From Duganella flavida (GTDB lineage: Bacteria; Pseudomonadota; Gammaproteobacteria; Burkholderiales; Burkholderiaceae_D): a DNA stretch of 64,000 nucleotides. The stretch's first letter is position 1. Each line of letters opens with the position of its first letter. The stretch lies in assembly GCF_009857445.1 (NCBI RefSeq), contig NZ_WWCN01000005.1, positions 186,001-250,000 on the forward strand. The letters run 5' to 3'. Under the pieces are notes generated by a model that saw only the letters and a program-made list of their open reading frames with translations, did no database searches and was not told the DNA's origin. Positions 46,797-55,518 of the stretch are shown piece by piece. The position numbers and the translations under genes are program-made.

Positions 46797-47632
46797 GCGC
46801 AGCCTACTCCCAGGTATGCGTTGATAACGTCCTGATTGCAGCGCACTTCGTCCGGCGTGCCATCGCCGATTTTTTTGCCGTAGTCGAGCACCACCACGCG
46901 GTCCGAGATATCCATCACCACACCCATGTCATGTTCGATCAGCACGATGGTGGTGCCGAATTGATCGTTCACGTCGAGGATGAAGCGGCACATGTCCTGC
47001 TTTTCTTCGACATTCATGCCCGCCATCGGCTCGTCCAGCAGCAGGATTTCCGGCTCGGCGGCCAGCGCACGGCCCAGCTCCACGCGCTTTTGCAGGCCGT
47101 AGGGCAGGCGGCCCACCGGCGTTTTGCGGATGGCTTGAATTTCTAAAAAATCGATGATCTCCTCCGCCTTGATGCGATGGGCGATTTCCTCGCGCCGCGC
47201 CGGTCCCCAGTACAGGGCCTGCATCAGGAAATTGGATTTCATCTTGAGGTTACGGCCGGTCATGATGTTGTCCAATACCGTCATGCCCTTGAACAGCGCG
47301 ATGTTCTGGAAGGTGCGGGCGATGCCCGATTTGGCAGCGGCATGGCAATCCATATTCTTGCGCACTTCGCCTTGGTAGACGATCTGCCCTTGCTGTGGGC
47401 GATACACGCCGTTGATCACGTTCAGCATGGAGCTTTTGCCGGCGCCGTTCGGGCCGATGATGGCGCGGATTTCGTGTTGGCGCACGTCGAAGGAAATATC
47501 GGTCAGCGCCTTCACGCCGCCGAAGGACAGTGAGATATTTTTCAGGTCGAGAATCACTGGCCCGGTTTTGCGTCCCGCCGCGCCAAAGTGGGCTTCTGGC
47601 TCGTTCATTTGCATGTGCACGTCCTCGGTCAT
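46793..47632 (-). CDS. livG: Branched-chain-type ABC importer ATPase 1 (LivG)
   Basis: 279 residues. Walker A IIGPNGAGKSSMLNVINGVY, signature LPYGLQKRVELGRALAAEPEI (LPYGLQKRVELGRAL) and Walker B LLLDEPMAGMN are complete. The C-terminal IGDGTPDEVRCNQDVINAYLG is typical. Its start overlaps the stop of the acyl-CoA ligase gene (ATGA). Confidence 0.94.
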   Translation of the reverse strand: MTEDVHMQMNEPEAHFGAAGRKTGPVILDLKNISLSFGGVKALTDISFDVRQHEIRAIIGPNGAGKSSMLNVINGVYRPQQGQIVYQGEVRKNMDCHAAAKSGIARTFQNIALFKGMTVLDNIMTGRNLKMKSNFLMQALYWGPARREEIAHRIKAEEIIDFLEIQAIRKTPVGRLPYGLQKRVELGRALAAEPEILLLDEPMAGMNVEEKQDMCRFILDVNDQFGTTIVLIEHDMGVVMDISDRVVVLDYGKKIGDGTPDEVRCNQDVINAYLGVGCA

Positions 47633-49572
47633 GCCGCTGCCTGTACGGCAGGGTAGGTCTTGCAGCGTTCGATTTGCAGGTCGGCTGCGACCACGCCGCT
47701 GCGGCCGTCCTCAAACTTGACCTGTGTTTCGATGTATTGCGAGGTCTTGCCTTCGTAGAGTGCAGCAATCAGCACCGCGTATTTTTCAGCGATGAACTTG
47801 CGGCGCACTTTGCGCGTGCGGGTCAGCTCGTCGTCGTCGGGATCGAGTTCCTTGTGCAAAACCAGGTAGCGGTGGACTTGGGTGTCGCCCATCGAAGGCT
47901 CGGCGGCGAGGTCGGCGTTGACTTGTTCGATGCAGTCGCGCACCAGCCCGTACACCTGCGGATGTGCTGCCAGGTCGGTGTAGCCGGAATAAGCGATGCT
48001 GCGGCGCTCGGCCCAGTTGCCGACCGCTTCCATGTCAATGTTGACGAAAGCGCACACCTCGTCACGCTGGTGGCCAAATACGACTGCCTCTTTGATGAAG
48101 GGGAAGAACTTCAGCTTGTTCTCGATGTAGTTGGGCGCGAAGATGGCGCCGCTGTTCATGCGGCCGACGTCGGCTGCGCGGTCGATGATTTTCAAGTGGC
48201 CTTCGTGGTCGAACACACCGGCGTCGCCGGTGTGGAAATAGCCGTGTTCATCGATCGCTTCAGCGGTGGCGTCCGGGCGCTTGTAGTAACAATCCATTAA
48301 CGTCGGCGATTTGACGAGAACTTCGCCGTTTTCGGCCAGTTTGACCTCCACGCCGGGTGCCGGCAGGCCGACGCTGTCGAACTTGATCTGGCCATCCGGC
48401 TGCAGGCAAATATAGGCGCAGGTTTCGGTCGATCCGTAGAATTGCTTCAAATTGACGCCAATCGAGCGATAAAAGCGGAACAGATCAGGGCCGATCGCCG
48501 CGCCGGCCGTGTAAGCGACGCGGATGCGCGACATGCCCAGCACATTTTTCAGTGGCCCGTAGACCAGTGCCTTGCCGACGGCGTAGCGCAGGCGGTCGGC
48601 CAGCGGCACCGGCTTATTGTCTAAAATTTGAGCACCACAGCGGCGCGCCACGGCCATGAAGTGGTGGAACATGCGGCGCTTGATGGCGCCGGCGTCTTCC
48701 ATGCGGATCATCACCGTCGTCAGCATGTTTTCAAACACGCGCGGCGGGGCGAAGTAATAAGTAGGGCCGATTTCACGCATGTCGGTCATGACTGTTTCGC
48801 CGGATTCCGGGCAGTTGACCGTGAAGCCGGCGGTCATTGCCTGGGCGAAGGAGAACAGGCAGTCGCCCACCCATGCCATCGGCAGGTAGGAGAGGATGTC
48901 TTCCGCATCGGTGAGCTTCTCGAAGCCAACGCCGCCTTCGCCCGCCGCCAGCAGCGCGGCGTGGGTCTGGCACACGCCCTTGGGTTTGCCGGTGGTGCCG
49001 GAGGTGTACAGGATGATGGCGTTGTCGCCGGCCCGGCCTTCGGCAAGCTGGGCCTCGAAGAAACCGGGATGGGCCCGGTCCCAGGCGCGCCCCATCTCTT
49101 GTAGCTGAGCGAAGGCCAGCAAACCTTGCTGCCGATGGTGGCGCATGCCGCGCTCATCGTCGTAAGCGATGTGGCGCAGGTGCGGATATGACGATTGCAA
49201 TTCGAGCAACTTGTCGACCTGTTCCTGGTCTTCGACGATGGCGAAGTGGATTTCGGCGTTTTCAAGCACGTAGGCCATGTCGGCGGCGGGAGCATCCTGG
49301 TACAGCGGCACCGGCACGCCACCCAGGCATTGCGCGGCCAGCATGGACCAGTACAGGCGAGGGCGGTTATCGCCGATGATGGCGAGATTCATGCCCCGCT
49401 GGAAGCCGAGCGCAGCCAAGCCGCCGGCGAGGGCGCGCACTTCGTCGTTGACCTGGGACCAGGTCCAGCTTTGCCAGATGCCCAGATACTTTTCGCGAAA
49501 CGCGGGTTTCCCGGGCCTTACCTGACCATGCGCGAGCAAGCGGCGAGGAAAAGTCTCGTATTCGGTTTGCAC
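47629..49572 (-). CDS. Long-chain-type acyl-CoA synthetase (AMP-forming)
   Basis: 647 residues. The AMP-binding YTSGTTGKPKGV, QFYGSTETCAY and GYFHTGDAGVFDHEGHLKIIDR (partly quoted) motifs are all present; the shape is that of the long-chain/bubblegum type. The GTG at 49572 follows AGGAGACACTG. It is the first gene of the leftward ABC-importer operon and so probably activates the imported acid. Confidence 0.92.
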   Translation of the reverse strand: MQTEYETFPRRLLAHGQVRPGKPAFREKYLGIWQSWTWSQVNDEVRALAGGLAALGFQRGMNLAIIGDNRPRLYWSMLAAQCLGGVPVPLYQDAPAADMAYVLENAEIHFAIVEDQEQVDKLLELQSSYPHLRHIAYDDERGMRHHRQQGLLAFAQLQEMGRAWDRAHPGFFEAQLAEGRAGDNAIILYTSGTTGKPKGVCQTHAALLAAGEGGVGFEKLTDAEDILSYLPMAWVGDCLFSFAQAMTAGFTVNCPESGETVMTDMREIGPTYYFAPPRVFENMLTTVMIRMEDAGAIKRRMFHHFMAVARRCGAQILDNKPVPLADRLRYAVGKALVYGPLKNVLGMSRIRVAYTAGAAIGPDLFRFYRSIGVNLKQFYGSTETCAYICLQPDGQIKFDSVGLPAPGVEVKLAENGEVLVKSPTLMDCYYKRPDATAEAIDEHGYFHTGDAGVFDHEGHLKIIDRAADVGRMNSGAIFAPNYIENKLKFFPFIKEAVVFGHQRDEVCAFVNIDMEAVGNWAERRSIAYSGYTDLAAHPQVYGLVRDCIEQVNADLAAEPSMGDTQVHRYLVLHKELDPDDDELTRTRKVRRKFIAEKYAVLIAALYEGKTSQYIETQVKFEDGRSGVVAADLQIERCKTYPAVQAAA

Positions 49573-50657
49573 CAGTGTCTCCTGTTGCGTTTCTTTTTTT
49601 GTTTGATGATATTAACGTGCCGCGAGAAAGCCTGTTGTCTTTTTCAACAACAATTGCGCGGAAGGGCAGTTATGTGTGCCGTAAAGGCGACATAGTGAAG
49701 ATGAATGATTTCTCTTCCGATGGTAAAAGCGTGACATTTGCCGGTGAGACCCCCGGAAGGTGGTTTGGAAAAGGGTACGGTTTTAATGAAATAGGTCCTT
49801 AAATAGGATACGATGGTTTTGCGCGATAGTCGTATCGCACCTATGCGGGCAGCGACGTTTATTGGAAATGATCGAATAAATCACAGTACGTGGGAACGCG
49901 CTGTCTGGCGTCCTTATTTCATTCGAATTTATATTCGATTTTGGATAAAATCGTGCATATTTCGCAGGAACAACCAGGATTATTATCCTGGGCCTCGCGC
50001 TGGCGCGCGAATCAGGCTTTACAGCTTTAAAAAAAAACAGGAATTACTGAGTCATGATTACGGCGCTACAAGGCATAGCGCGATTTTTTAAGCCAATTCA
50101 TGCCAATTATTGGCGCGAACTCACCAAAATTTGGCACACTAAGCCGCGTGCCGAAGCCTCTTCTTTAAGCGTGACATACCCAATTGTTTAGAATACTCAT
50201 GGAGGCTCATCTTATTAGACTTAAGAAACACTTTCTAATAAGCTCGCCAGGAATCGGTGGATTATACATTTCTATCAATAGCATAAGCATTGCCAATTTA
50301 AAATTAAAAATTATTCGCCAATTACCATCTACTTTAATAGACGGCGAGGTCTTTTTAGTCCTCTGAGCATGTGAAAATGTGAACCGTGCCCATCTATGCC
50401 TTCAGCGTTGTCAGCAGTATTTAGTTCTGACAATATATTTTTAGCCGCACGGCATGGTGAGGCTGTATTCCAATCAAACTGCCAGTCTCGAAAAAATTGC
50501 GCAATCCTTTGTGACAGAATGAGGCGATCGTGAGCAATATAGGTGGACGTTGTCTGCACAACAGGCTGAGCCATTAAATCATTCGCCCGAACAGCTATTT
50601 AGCGGCAGATCAAGTAATCGCGGTATCATAGGGGCAAGATATTTTGAGCTTTCCCCT
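49573..50657. other. 1.1-kb AT-rich stretch without a recognised gene
   Basis: Clearly lower in GC than its neighbours. It holds several dyads: GATACGA/TCGTATC at 49807/49830 competing with GCGATA/TATCGC at 49823/49833; CCAGGAT-TATT-ATCCTGG at 49974-49991; CTTATTAGA/TCTAATAAG at 50211/50234. A 33-codon frame from the ATG at 49701 (ends GYGFNEIGP) and an 81-codon reverse frame are the only notable short ORFs. No tRNA, insertion sequence, or integrase is seen. Possibly a decayed insertion. Confidence 0.7.
50329..50574 (-). CDS. Unrecognised small ORF
   Basis: 81 residues, beginning MAQPVVQTTSTYIAHDRLILSQ and containing an amphipathic helix and a Cys/Ala-rich middle. No family is recognised. 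It is the most protein-like frame in the AT-rich gap: varied composition and an ATG, but no strong ribosome site. Could be chance. Confidence 0.25.
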   Translation of the reverse strand: MAQPVVQTTSTYIAHDRLILSQRIAQFFRDWQFDWNTASPCRAAKNILSELNTADNAEGIDGHGSHFHMLRGLKRPRRLLK

Positions 50658-52472
50658 ATGAATACTCCAGACCCTTCCCAAGTCGCCGAACGCCTGGCGC
50701 TGCTGCGGGCGGCGATGCGCCAGCAGCAAATCGATGCGCTGATGATTCCATCCGCCGATCCGCACCTCTCCGAATATCTGCCGGAACGCTGGCAAGGCCG
50801 CGAATGGGCATCCGGTTTTACCGGCTCGGTCGGCACTTTCATCATCACGCCGGAGTTTGCCGGCATCTGGACCGATGCCCGTTATTGGACCCAAGCTGAA
50901 CAGCAATTGGCCGAAACTGGCATCCAGCTGATGAAGCTGACCTCCGGCGCCAGCGTGCAATATGTTGACTGGCTGGCAAGCCACCTGAAATCCGGCCAGA
51001 CGCTGGCAGTGGATGGCGCCGTGCTCGGCCTGGCCATCGCCCGCTTGCTGCAAACCGCGCTGGACGCCAAAGACGTCAAACTGCGCACCGAGCTCGACCT
51101 GCTGGAGCAAGTCTGGCAAGACCGTCCAGCGCTGCCGGCCGCGCCGATTTACGAGCATTTGCCGCCTTACGCGTCGAAAAGCCGCAGCGGCAAGCTGGCC
51201 GAGCTGCGCGGCGCCATGCAGCAGGCCGGCGCCAACCGTCACCTGATTTCGACGCTGGACGACATCGCCTACTTGTTCAACCTGCGCGGCGCCGACGTCA
51301 ATTTCAATCCGATATTCCTGTCGCACGCCGTGGTCACCGCCACTCGCGCCACTTTATATGTGGCGGACGGCAAAATCTCGCCCGAGCTGCGCACCGCGCT
51401 GGCCGATGAAGGCATCGACGTTGCCCCCTACGCCTCAGCCGCCGCTGCGCTGGCCGCCTTGCCGGCAGACGCCACCGTGCTGCTCGACCCGCGCCGCATT
51501 ACCTACGGCACCCGCCAGTGGATACCGGCCAAGGTCAAAGTCATCGAAGCGATTAATCCGACCACGCTGGCCAAGTCGCGCAAGAGCGAGCAGGATGCTG
51601 TTCACGTGCGCGCCACTATGGAGCAGGACGGCGCCGCCTTGTGCGAATTCTTCACCTGGCTGGAGCAAACGCTGGCCAATCCAGACCGCACTCCGCTGAC
51701 CGAGGTGGAAATCGACAGGCAAATCACCGCCGCCCGCGCGCGCCGCCCAGGCTTCATCAGTCCGAGCTTTGCGACTATCGCCGGCTTCGGTCCCAACGGC
51801 GCGATCATGCACTACCGCGCTACCGAGGCGCGCCACGCCACCATCGAAGGCAACAACTTGCTGCTGATCGACTCAGGTGGCCAGTACCTGGGCGGCACTA
51901 CCGACATCACCCGCGTGGTGGCGGTCGGCCGCATTACCGACGAGCACCGCCGCGATTTCACGCTGGTGCTGAAGGGCATGATCGCCTTGTCCGCCGTCCG
52001 CTTTCCGCGCGGGACCAAGTCGCCGATGCTGGATGCCATTGCCCGCGCGCCGCTGTGGGCCGAGGGGCTGGACTTTGGTCACGGCACCGGCCACGGCGTC
52101 GGCTATTTCCTGAACGTGCACGAAGGTCCGCAGTCGATTTCGCCATCCACCATGCCGGAAGCGCACACGGCGATGGAGGCGGGCATGATCACCTCGATCG
52201 AACCGGGTTTGTACCGCCCGGGCCGCTGGGGTATCCGCATCGAGAACCTGGTGCTGAACCGCGCCGCCGGCCAGACCGAGTTCGGCGACTTCCTCAACTT
52301 CGAAACGCTGACCCTGTGCCCGATCGACACCCGCTGCATCGAACCGGCGCTGCTGCGTGAGGAAGAAAAACGCTGGCTTAATGAGTACCACGCGACGGTG
52401 CGCAAGCGCCTGGCGCCGCTGCTGTCCGGCGATGCGCTGGCATGGCTGCACAACCGCACGGAGGCCGTATGA
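50658..52472 (+). CDS. M24 family Xaa-Pro aminopeptidase (AMPP type)
   Basis: 604 residues: two creatinase N-like domains (residues 1-300) and a pita-bread M24 domain. Metal ligands are visible in DSGGQYLGGTTDITR (two Asp), HGTGHGVGYFLNVHEGP (His) and SIEPGLY (Glu), plus a final acidic ligand near the end. It removes N-terminal residues preceding proline; Mn or Zn binuclear. The ATG at 50658 gives the family length; an upstream in-frame TTG at 50550 is not needed. The stop overlaps the next small gene (ATGA). Confidence 0.93.
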   Translation: MNTPDPSQVAERLALLRAAMRQQQIDALMIPSADPHLSEYLPERWQGREWASGFTGSVGTFIITPEFAGIWTDARYWTQAEQQLAETGIQLMKLTSGASVQYVDWLASHLKSGQTLAVDGAVLGLAIARLLQTALDAKDVKLRTELDLLEQVWQDRPALPAAPIYEHLPPYASKSRSGKLAELRGAMQQAGANRHLISTLDDIAYLFNLRGADVNFNPIFLSHAVVTATRATLYVADGKISPELRTALADEGIDVAPYASAAAALAALPADATVLLDPRRITYGTRQWIPAKVKVIEAINPTTLAKSRKSEQDAVHVRATMEQDGAALCEFFTWLEQTLANPDRTPLTEVEIDRQITAARARRPGFISPSFATIAGFGPNGAIMHYRATEARHATIEGNNLLLIDSGGQYLGGTTDITRVVAVGRITDEHRRDFTLVLKGMIALSAVRFPRGTKSPMLDAIARAPLWAEGLDFGHGTGHGVGYFLNVHEGPQSISPSTMPEAHTAMEAGMITSIEPGLYRPGRWGIRIENLVLNRAAGQTEFGDFLNFETLTLCPIDTRCIEPALLREEEKRWLNEYHATVRKRLAPLLSGDALAWLHNRTEAV

Positions 52473-52720
52473 GCGCGCGCGCCACCAGGGCCACCTCGGC
52501 GGTCGACCGGCTGAAACGCCGCAGTGGTAACGAGAAATACTCGATGTCGGTGACCGGCAGCGGCCACTTCTTCATCAGCGACGGCGCCGGCAATCCACCG
52601 CTATGCGCGCCGCTGGAGCTCGATGATTTTGTCGCCTTCGTCAACAGCATCGCCCCGGCCGCGCCCAAGCGCGTCAGCAAACTGGATGTTGCCTTCGAAA
52701 AGCAGCTGGTCAAAAAATAA
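52469..52720 (+). CDS. Small conserved-looking hypothetical protein
   Basis: 83 residues, start overlapping the aminopeptidase stop by 4 nt. It reads MSARATRATSAVDRLKRR and then a GHFFISDGAGNPPLCAPLELDDFVAFV segment (partly quoted) with strand-turn-strand character. No membrane segment or known motif. Coupling to the aminopeptidase suggests that it is real; function unknown. Confidence 0.7.
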   Translation: MSARATRATSAVDRLKRRSGNEKYSMSVTGSGHFFISDGAGNPPLCAPLELDDFVAFVNSIAPAAPKRVSKLDVAFEKQLVKK

Positions 52721-52731
52721 GAAAGCCCTTC

Positions 52732-53478
52732 ATGCCCGCCATCGAATTCCTGCAAGCCTATTGGTCGCATTCCGAGATCGCCACCAACGCAGTGATCCTG
52801 CTGAACTTGCTGGGGGCCTTGGCGCTGGGCTTGATGGTCGGCTATGAACGTTCGTACCACGGCCGCGCCGCCGGCATGCGCACCTATGGCCTGGTGTGTA
52901 TGGCTTCCGCTGCGCTGACGGTGATCGGCGGCTATCCGGCGCACTGGTTCGGCGGCCATGTGTCGCAGTACCTGGTGAATTCGGATCCCACCCGCATCAT
53001 CCAGGGTATCGTGACTGGCATTGGCTTCCTTGGCGCCGGCGTGATCATGCGCGAAGGCTTCAACATCAGCGGCCTGACCACGGCGGCCTCGATCTGGGCG
53101 TCGTCGGTGATCGGCGTGATGGTGGGCGTGGGCTTTTATATGGGCGCGATGGGCTTGGCCGCGTTGTGCGCCAGCTCGATGATTTTCCTGACCCGGGTGG
53201 AAGCCTGGCTGCCGTCGCGCCACGCAATTGCCATCACTATGCGCTTCAAGGCTGGCTATAAACCGCAAGAACCGGCGCTCAGGGCGATGGCGTTGCAGCG
53301 TGGCTATGAAATCGCCGGCGGCTCGCTGATGATAGGCTGCGACAACGGCATGCAGGAATGGCGCTTTGTCGCCATCGCCCTGAGCAAGCGCAGTGGCGCT
53401 ACGATGTCAGTATTATCGGCGGAGTTAGCCGAATTTGAAGGCATACACAGTTTCCAGCTGACCCATGCACGTAATTGA
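52732..53478 (+). CDS. MgtC/SapB family membrane protein
   Basis: 248 residues. The N-terminal MgtC domain has five membrane helices with the family signature GLMVGYERSYHGRAAGMRTYGL and GIGFLGAGVIMREG. The C-terminal 90 residues form a soluble ACT-like domain. MgtC proteins help growth at low Mg2+ or acid and affect the ATP synthase. It overlaps the next gene by 14 nt. Confidence 0.9.
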   Translation: MPAIEFLQAYWSHSEIATNAVILLNLLGALALGLMVGYERSYHGRAAGMRTYGLVCMASAALTVIGGYPAHWFGGHVSQYLVNSDPTRIIQGIVTGIGFLGAGVIMREGFNISGLTTAASIWASSVIGVMVGVGFYMGAMGLAALCASSMIFLTRVEAWLPSRHAIAITMRFKAGYKPQEPALRAMALQRGYEIAGGSLMIGCDNGMQEWRFVAIALSKRSGATMSVLSAELAEFEGIHSFQLTHARN

Positions 53479-54316
53479 ATCTAGCGTGAATTTAATCGGC
53501 GCCGGCCATGTGGGCCGGGTGCTGGGCCGTTTGTTGGCGGCGCAAGGCGGTTTCCGCATCCAGCAAGTGCTGACCCGCTCGGCTGACTCGGCACAGCAGG
53601 CGGTGGCGTTTATCGGCGCCGGCAGTGTGGTGACTGGCTATGAGCAGTTGCAGCCGGCTGCCGTGCACGTGCTGGCCGTGGGTGATGACCAGATCGTGCC
53701 AGCCTGCGAGGCCTTGGCGCAAGCGGTGCCGCTGCAAGGCAGCATCGTTTTCCATTGCAGCGGCGCGTTGGCGTCGGACCGCTTGCAAGCCGCGCGTGAT
53801 GCTGGCGCGCTGGTCGCCAGCGTGCATCCGATCCGCAGCTTTGCCGATCCGGCGGCGGTGGCCGCTCAATTTTCAGGTACGTTCTGCGGCATTGAAGGCG
53901 ATGAGGGCGCGCTGGCGGTGCTGGCGCCGGCGCTGCAGGCCATCGGCGCGCAGCCGGTGCCGATCAACGCTGCAGCCAAGACCGTGTACCACGCAGCGGC
54001 GGTGTTTGCGAGTAATTATCTGGTGACGGTGCTGGACGCCGCCCTGCGTGCCTACCAGTCGGCCGGCATTCCGGAACCGGTCGCGCGCCAGCTGGCCCAG
54101 CCGCTGGCCAGTGAGTCGATGGCGAATGTATTTCGTCTCGGCGCCCCTGCCGCACTGAGCGGCCCCATCGCGCGCGGCGACATGGCGACGGTGGCGCGCC
54201 AGCAGCAGGCGGTCACTGCATGGGACGAAGCGACCGGAGCGTTGTATCGGTCTCTTGTCGGTCCCACCACAGACTTAGCACAAAGAAAACATCAGAATTC
54301 GCCTATAAGTACGTAA
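53465..54316 (+). CDS. Rossmann-like plus DUF2520 domain protein
   Basis: 283 residues. The N-terminal VNLIGAGHVGRVLGRLLAAQ dinucleotide fold (residues 9-28) and SIVFHCSGALASD motif are followed by the helical DUF2520 domain (YHAAAVFASNYLVTVLDAA, SGPIARGD). These resemble F420/NADP reductases and 6PGDH-like enzymes; reaction not established. Ends at the edge of an AT-rich gap. Confidence 0.88.
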   Translation: MHVIESSVNLIGAGHVGRVLGRLLAAQGGFRIQQVLTRSADSAQQAVAFIGAGSVVTGYEQLQPAAVHVLAVGDDQIVPACEALAQAVPLQGSIVFHCSGALASDRLQAARDAGALVASVHPIRSFADPAAVAAQFSGTFCGIEGDEGALAVLAPALQAIGAQPVPINAAAKTVYHAAAVFASNYLVTVLDAALRAYQSAGIPEPVARQLAQPLASESMANVFRLGAPAALSGPIARGDMATVARQQQAVTAWDEATGALYRSLVGPTTDLAQRKHQNSPIST

Positions 54317-54453
54317 CTCCTTGCAAATTACTACTTAACAACTATATTTTAAGTAGATGTACCCTTTGCCTGGAGCATGGATTTGCAGTTGTATTGCTAC
54401 GAATTCACAAAATAAGTATAGCGATATGTCGACAAACCTCTGAATTAGCAATA

Positions 54454-54491
54454 AGCTTGATTCTTGGAATCTTTTCTACAAGAATCAAGCT
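54454..54491. repeat. 13-bp perfect inverted repeat before an unknown gene
   Basis: AGCTTGATTCTTG (54454-54466) and CAAGAATCAAGCT (54479-54491), 12-base loop. It sits in a 218-bp AT-rich gap, 43 bp upstream of the 120-residue gene. No T-run follows; it could be an operator or a 5' leader hairpin. Confidence 0.8.
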
Positions 54492-54534
54492 GCAAGCTTA
54501 ACCGGCGCCAAATCTGGATAGTAGGGGTAAGAAC

Positions 54535-54897
54535 ATGTTATTTCTGAAAAGTACGACCGTAACGAAAGCGCCTGGGATTTACGACGTTGATGTCGCTGCC
54601 AAGCCGCCTGGCAAAACCTTCGGCGTGTTCATCGCCACCGATCCGGACAATCCGCCAGCCGAAGTACTGGCGGCACTGACCGGTATGGGTTTCAAACAGA
54701 CCTATAGCGGCGGCTACACCCACAAGGACCGCGGCAAGGTGCTGGACCTGCACTTCCAAAAAGCCGGCACCGACCTGTTCGAAGGCTGGAAAGCGGAAGA
54801 GCTGGAGTCGAACATGGCTGCCATCAACGCCCTGTTCAACGGTGTCGGCATTACCATCACGCCACGCGTGATGAGCTTGGCTGAAGCCTACGCTTAA
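54535..54897 (+). CDS. Unknown 120-residue cytoplasmic protein
   Basis: 120 residues starting MLFLKSTTVTKAPGIYDVDV, mixed alpha/beta, no membrane segment, no cysteines. The GFKQTYSGGYTHKDRGKVL and WKAEELESNMAAINALFNGVG parts look like a folded globular domain. The ATG follows AGTAGGGGTAAG. No family is recognised. It ends in a TTAA shared with the convergent gene. Confidence 0.75.
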   Translation: MLFLKSTTVTKAPGIYDVDVAAKPPGKTFGVFIATDPDNPPAEVLAALTGMGFKQTYSGGYTHKDRGKVLDLHFQKAGTDLFEGWKAEELESNMAAINALFNGVGITITPRVMSLAEAYA

Positions 54898-55475
54898 TCC
54901 ACGCTGATGTGATACAGGCCCCAAGGGCATAGGCCGAACCGGTCGGAGACTGGTTTGGCCGCCATTTCGGGGACTTTATCCGCATCGTACACTGCCCACA
55001 GCGGCCCCAAACCGCCCAGCGCCATCGGTGCGCCATCCAGATGGGTGGCCACGATGTAGCGCTGCGTCTTCGCTTGCGCCACCGTCACGGTCGCCGCAAA
55101 GGCATCAATGGCACGCAGCACCAGCCTGGTGTTGTCGTTGAGCTTGGCGCCAGTCGCCTTCATCACATCCAGCAGCAGCGGACCGCGCAGCGTGTGCGGC
55201 TTGCCATCGTATTCCAGCGTCGGCTTGATGGTGATCGCCGGCAGCGCTATCAGCGCAGCAAAGTCGAAGCCGTAGGCCTTGTCAAAGCTGAGCTTCTGCT
55301 TGTACATCATCTGATCGCGCACCGGATCCAGCTTGCCGCGATTGCCCACGCCGATGGCGCCGGTGACGGTCAGCAGCGTAGGGCCGTTGCCGCTTGCTGC
55401 GGCTTGGACCGGCGTGGCGATGGCGGCGGACAAACCGGCCAGCGCAGCCGTGCCCAGGAACTGGCGTTTCTTCAT
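54894..55475 (-). CDS. Exported molybdopterin-oxidoreductase-fold protein lacking the Mo cysteine
   Basis: 193 residues with a Tat- or Sec-like signal (MKKRQFLGTAALAGLSAAIA). The domain resembles the sulfite-oxidase-type molybdopterin-binding fold (ITIKPTLEYDGKPHTLRGPLLLDVMKATG, partly quoted; GGLGPLWAVYD). The only cysteine is near the C-terminus (FGLCPWG), not in the metal-ligand position, so molybdenum binding is doubtful. The ATG at 55475 follows AAGGAGTGACC. Confidence 0.7.
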   Translation of the reverse strand: MKKRQFLGTAALAGLSAAIATPVQAAASGNGPTLLTVTGAIGVGNRGKLDPVRDQMMYKQKLSFDKAYGFDFAALIALPAITIKPTLEYDGKPHTLRGPLLLDVMKATGAKLNDNTRLVLRAIDAFAATVTVAQAKTQRYIVATHLDGAPMALGGLGPLWAVYDADKVPEMAAKPVSDRFGLCPWGLYHISVD

Positions 55476-55502
55476 GCAGGTCACTCCTTGATTGCGTAGT
55501 GC

Positions 55503-55515
55503 CGGTATCATACCG
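55503..55515. promoter_or_regulatory. 13-bp palindrome before the AlkB-like gene
   Basis: CGGTAT C ATACCG lies 3 nt upstream of the proposed ATG at 55519, in the divergent gap with the molybdopterin-fold gene. It occupies the place where a ribosome site should be. Confidence 0.5.
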
Positions 55516-55518
55516 CGC

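Noticed and set aside
49701..49802. Short frame ending GRWFGKGYGFNEIGP as a cold-shock domain remnant (compare KWFNxxKGYGF).
   Set aside because: Two residues are missing within the motif and nothing else of the domain is present; likely chance resemblance.
54454..54491. The inverted repeat as an integron attC or a transposon end.
   Set aside because: No integrase or transposase in the window, no R-box core sites and no target duplication seen.
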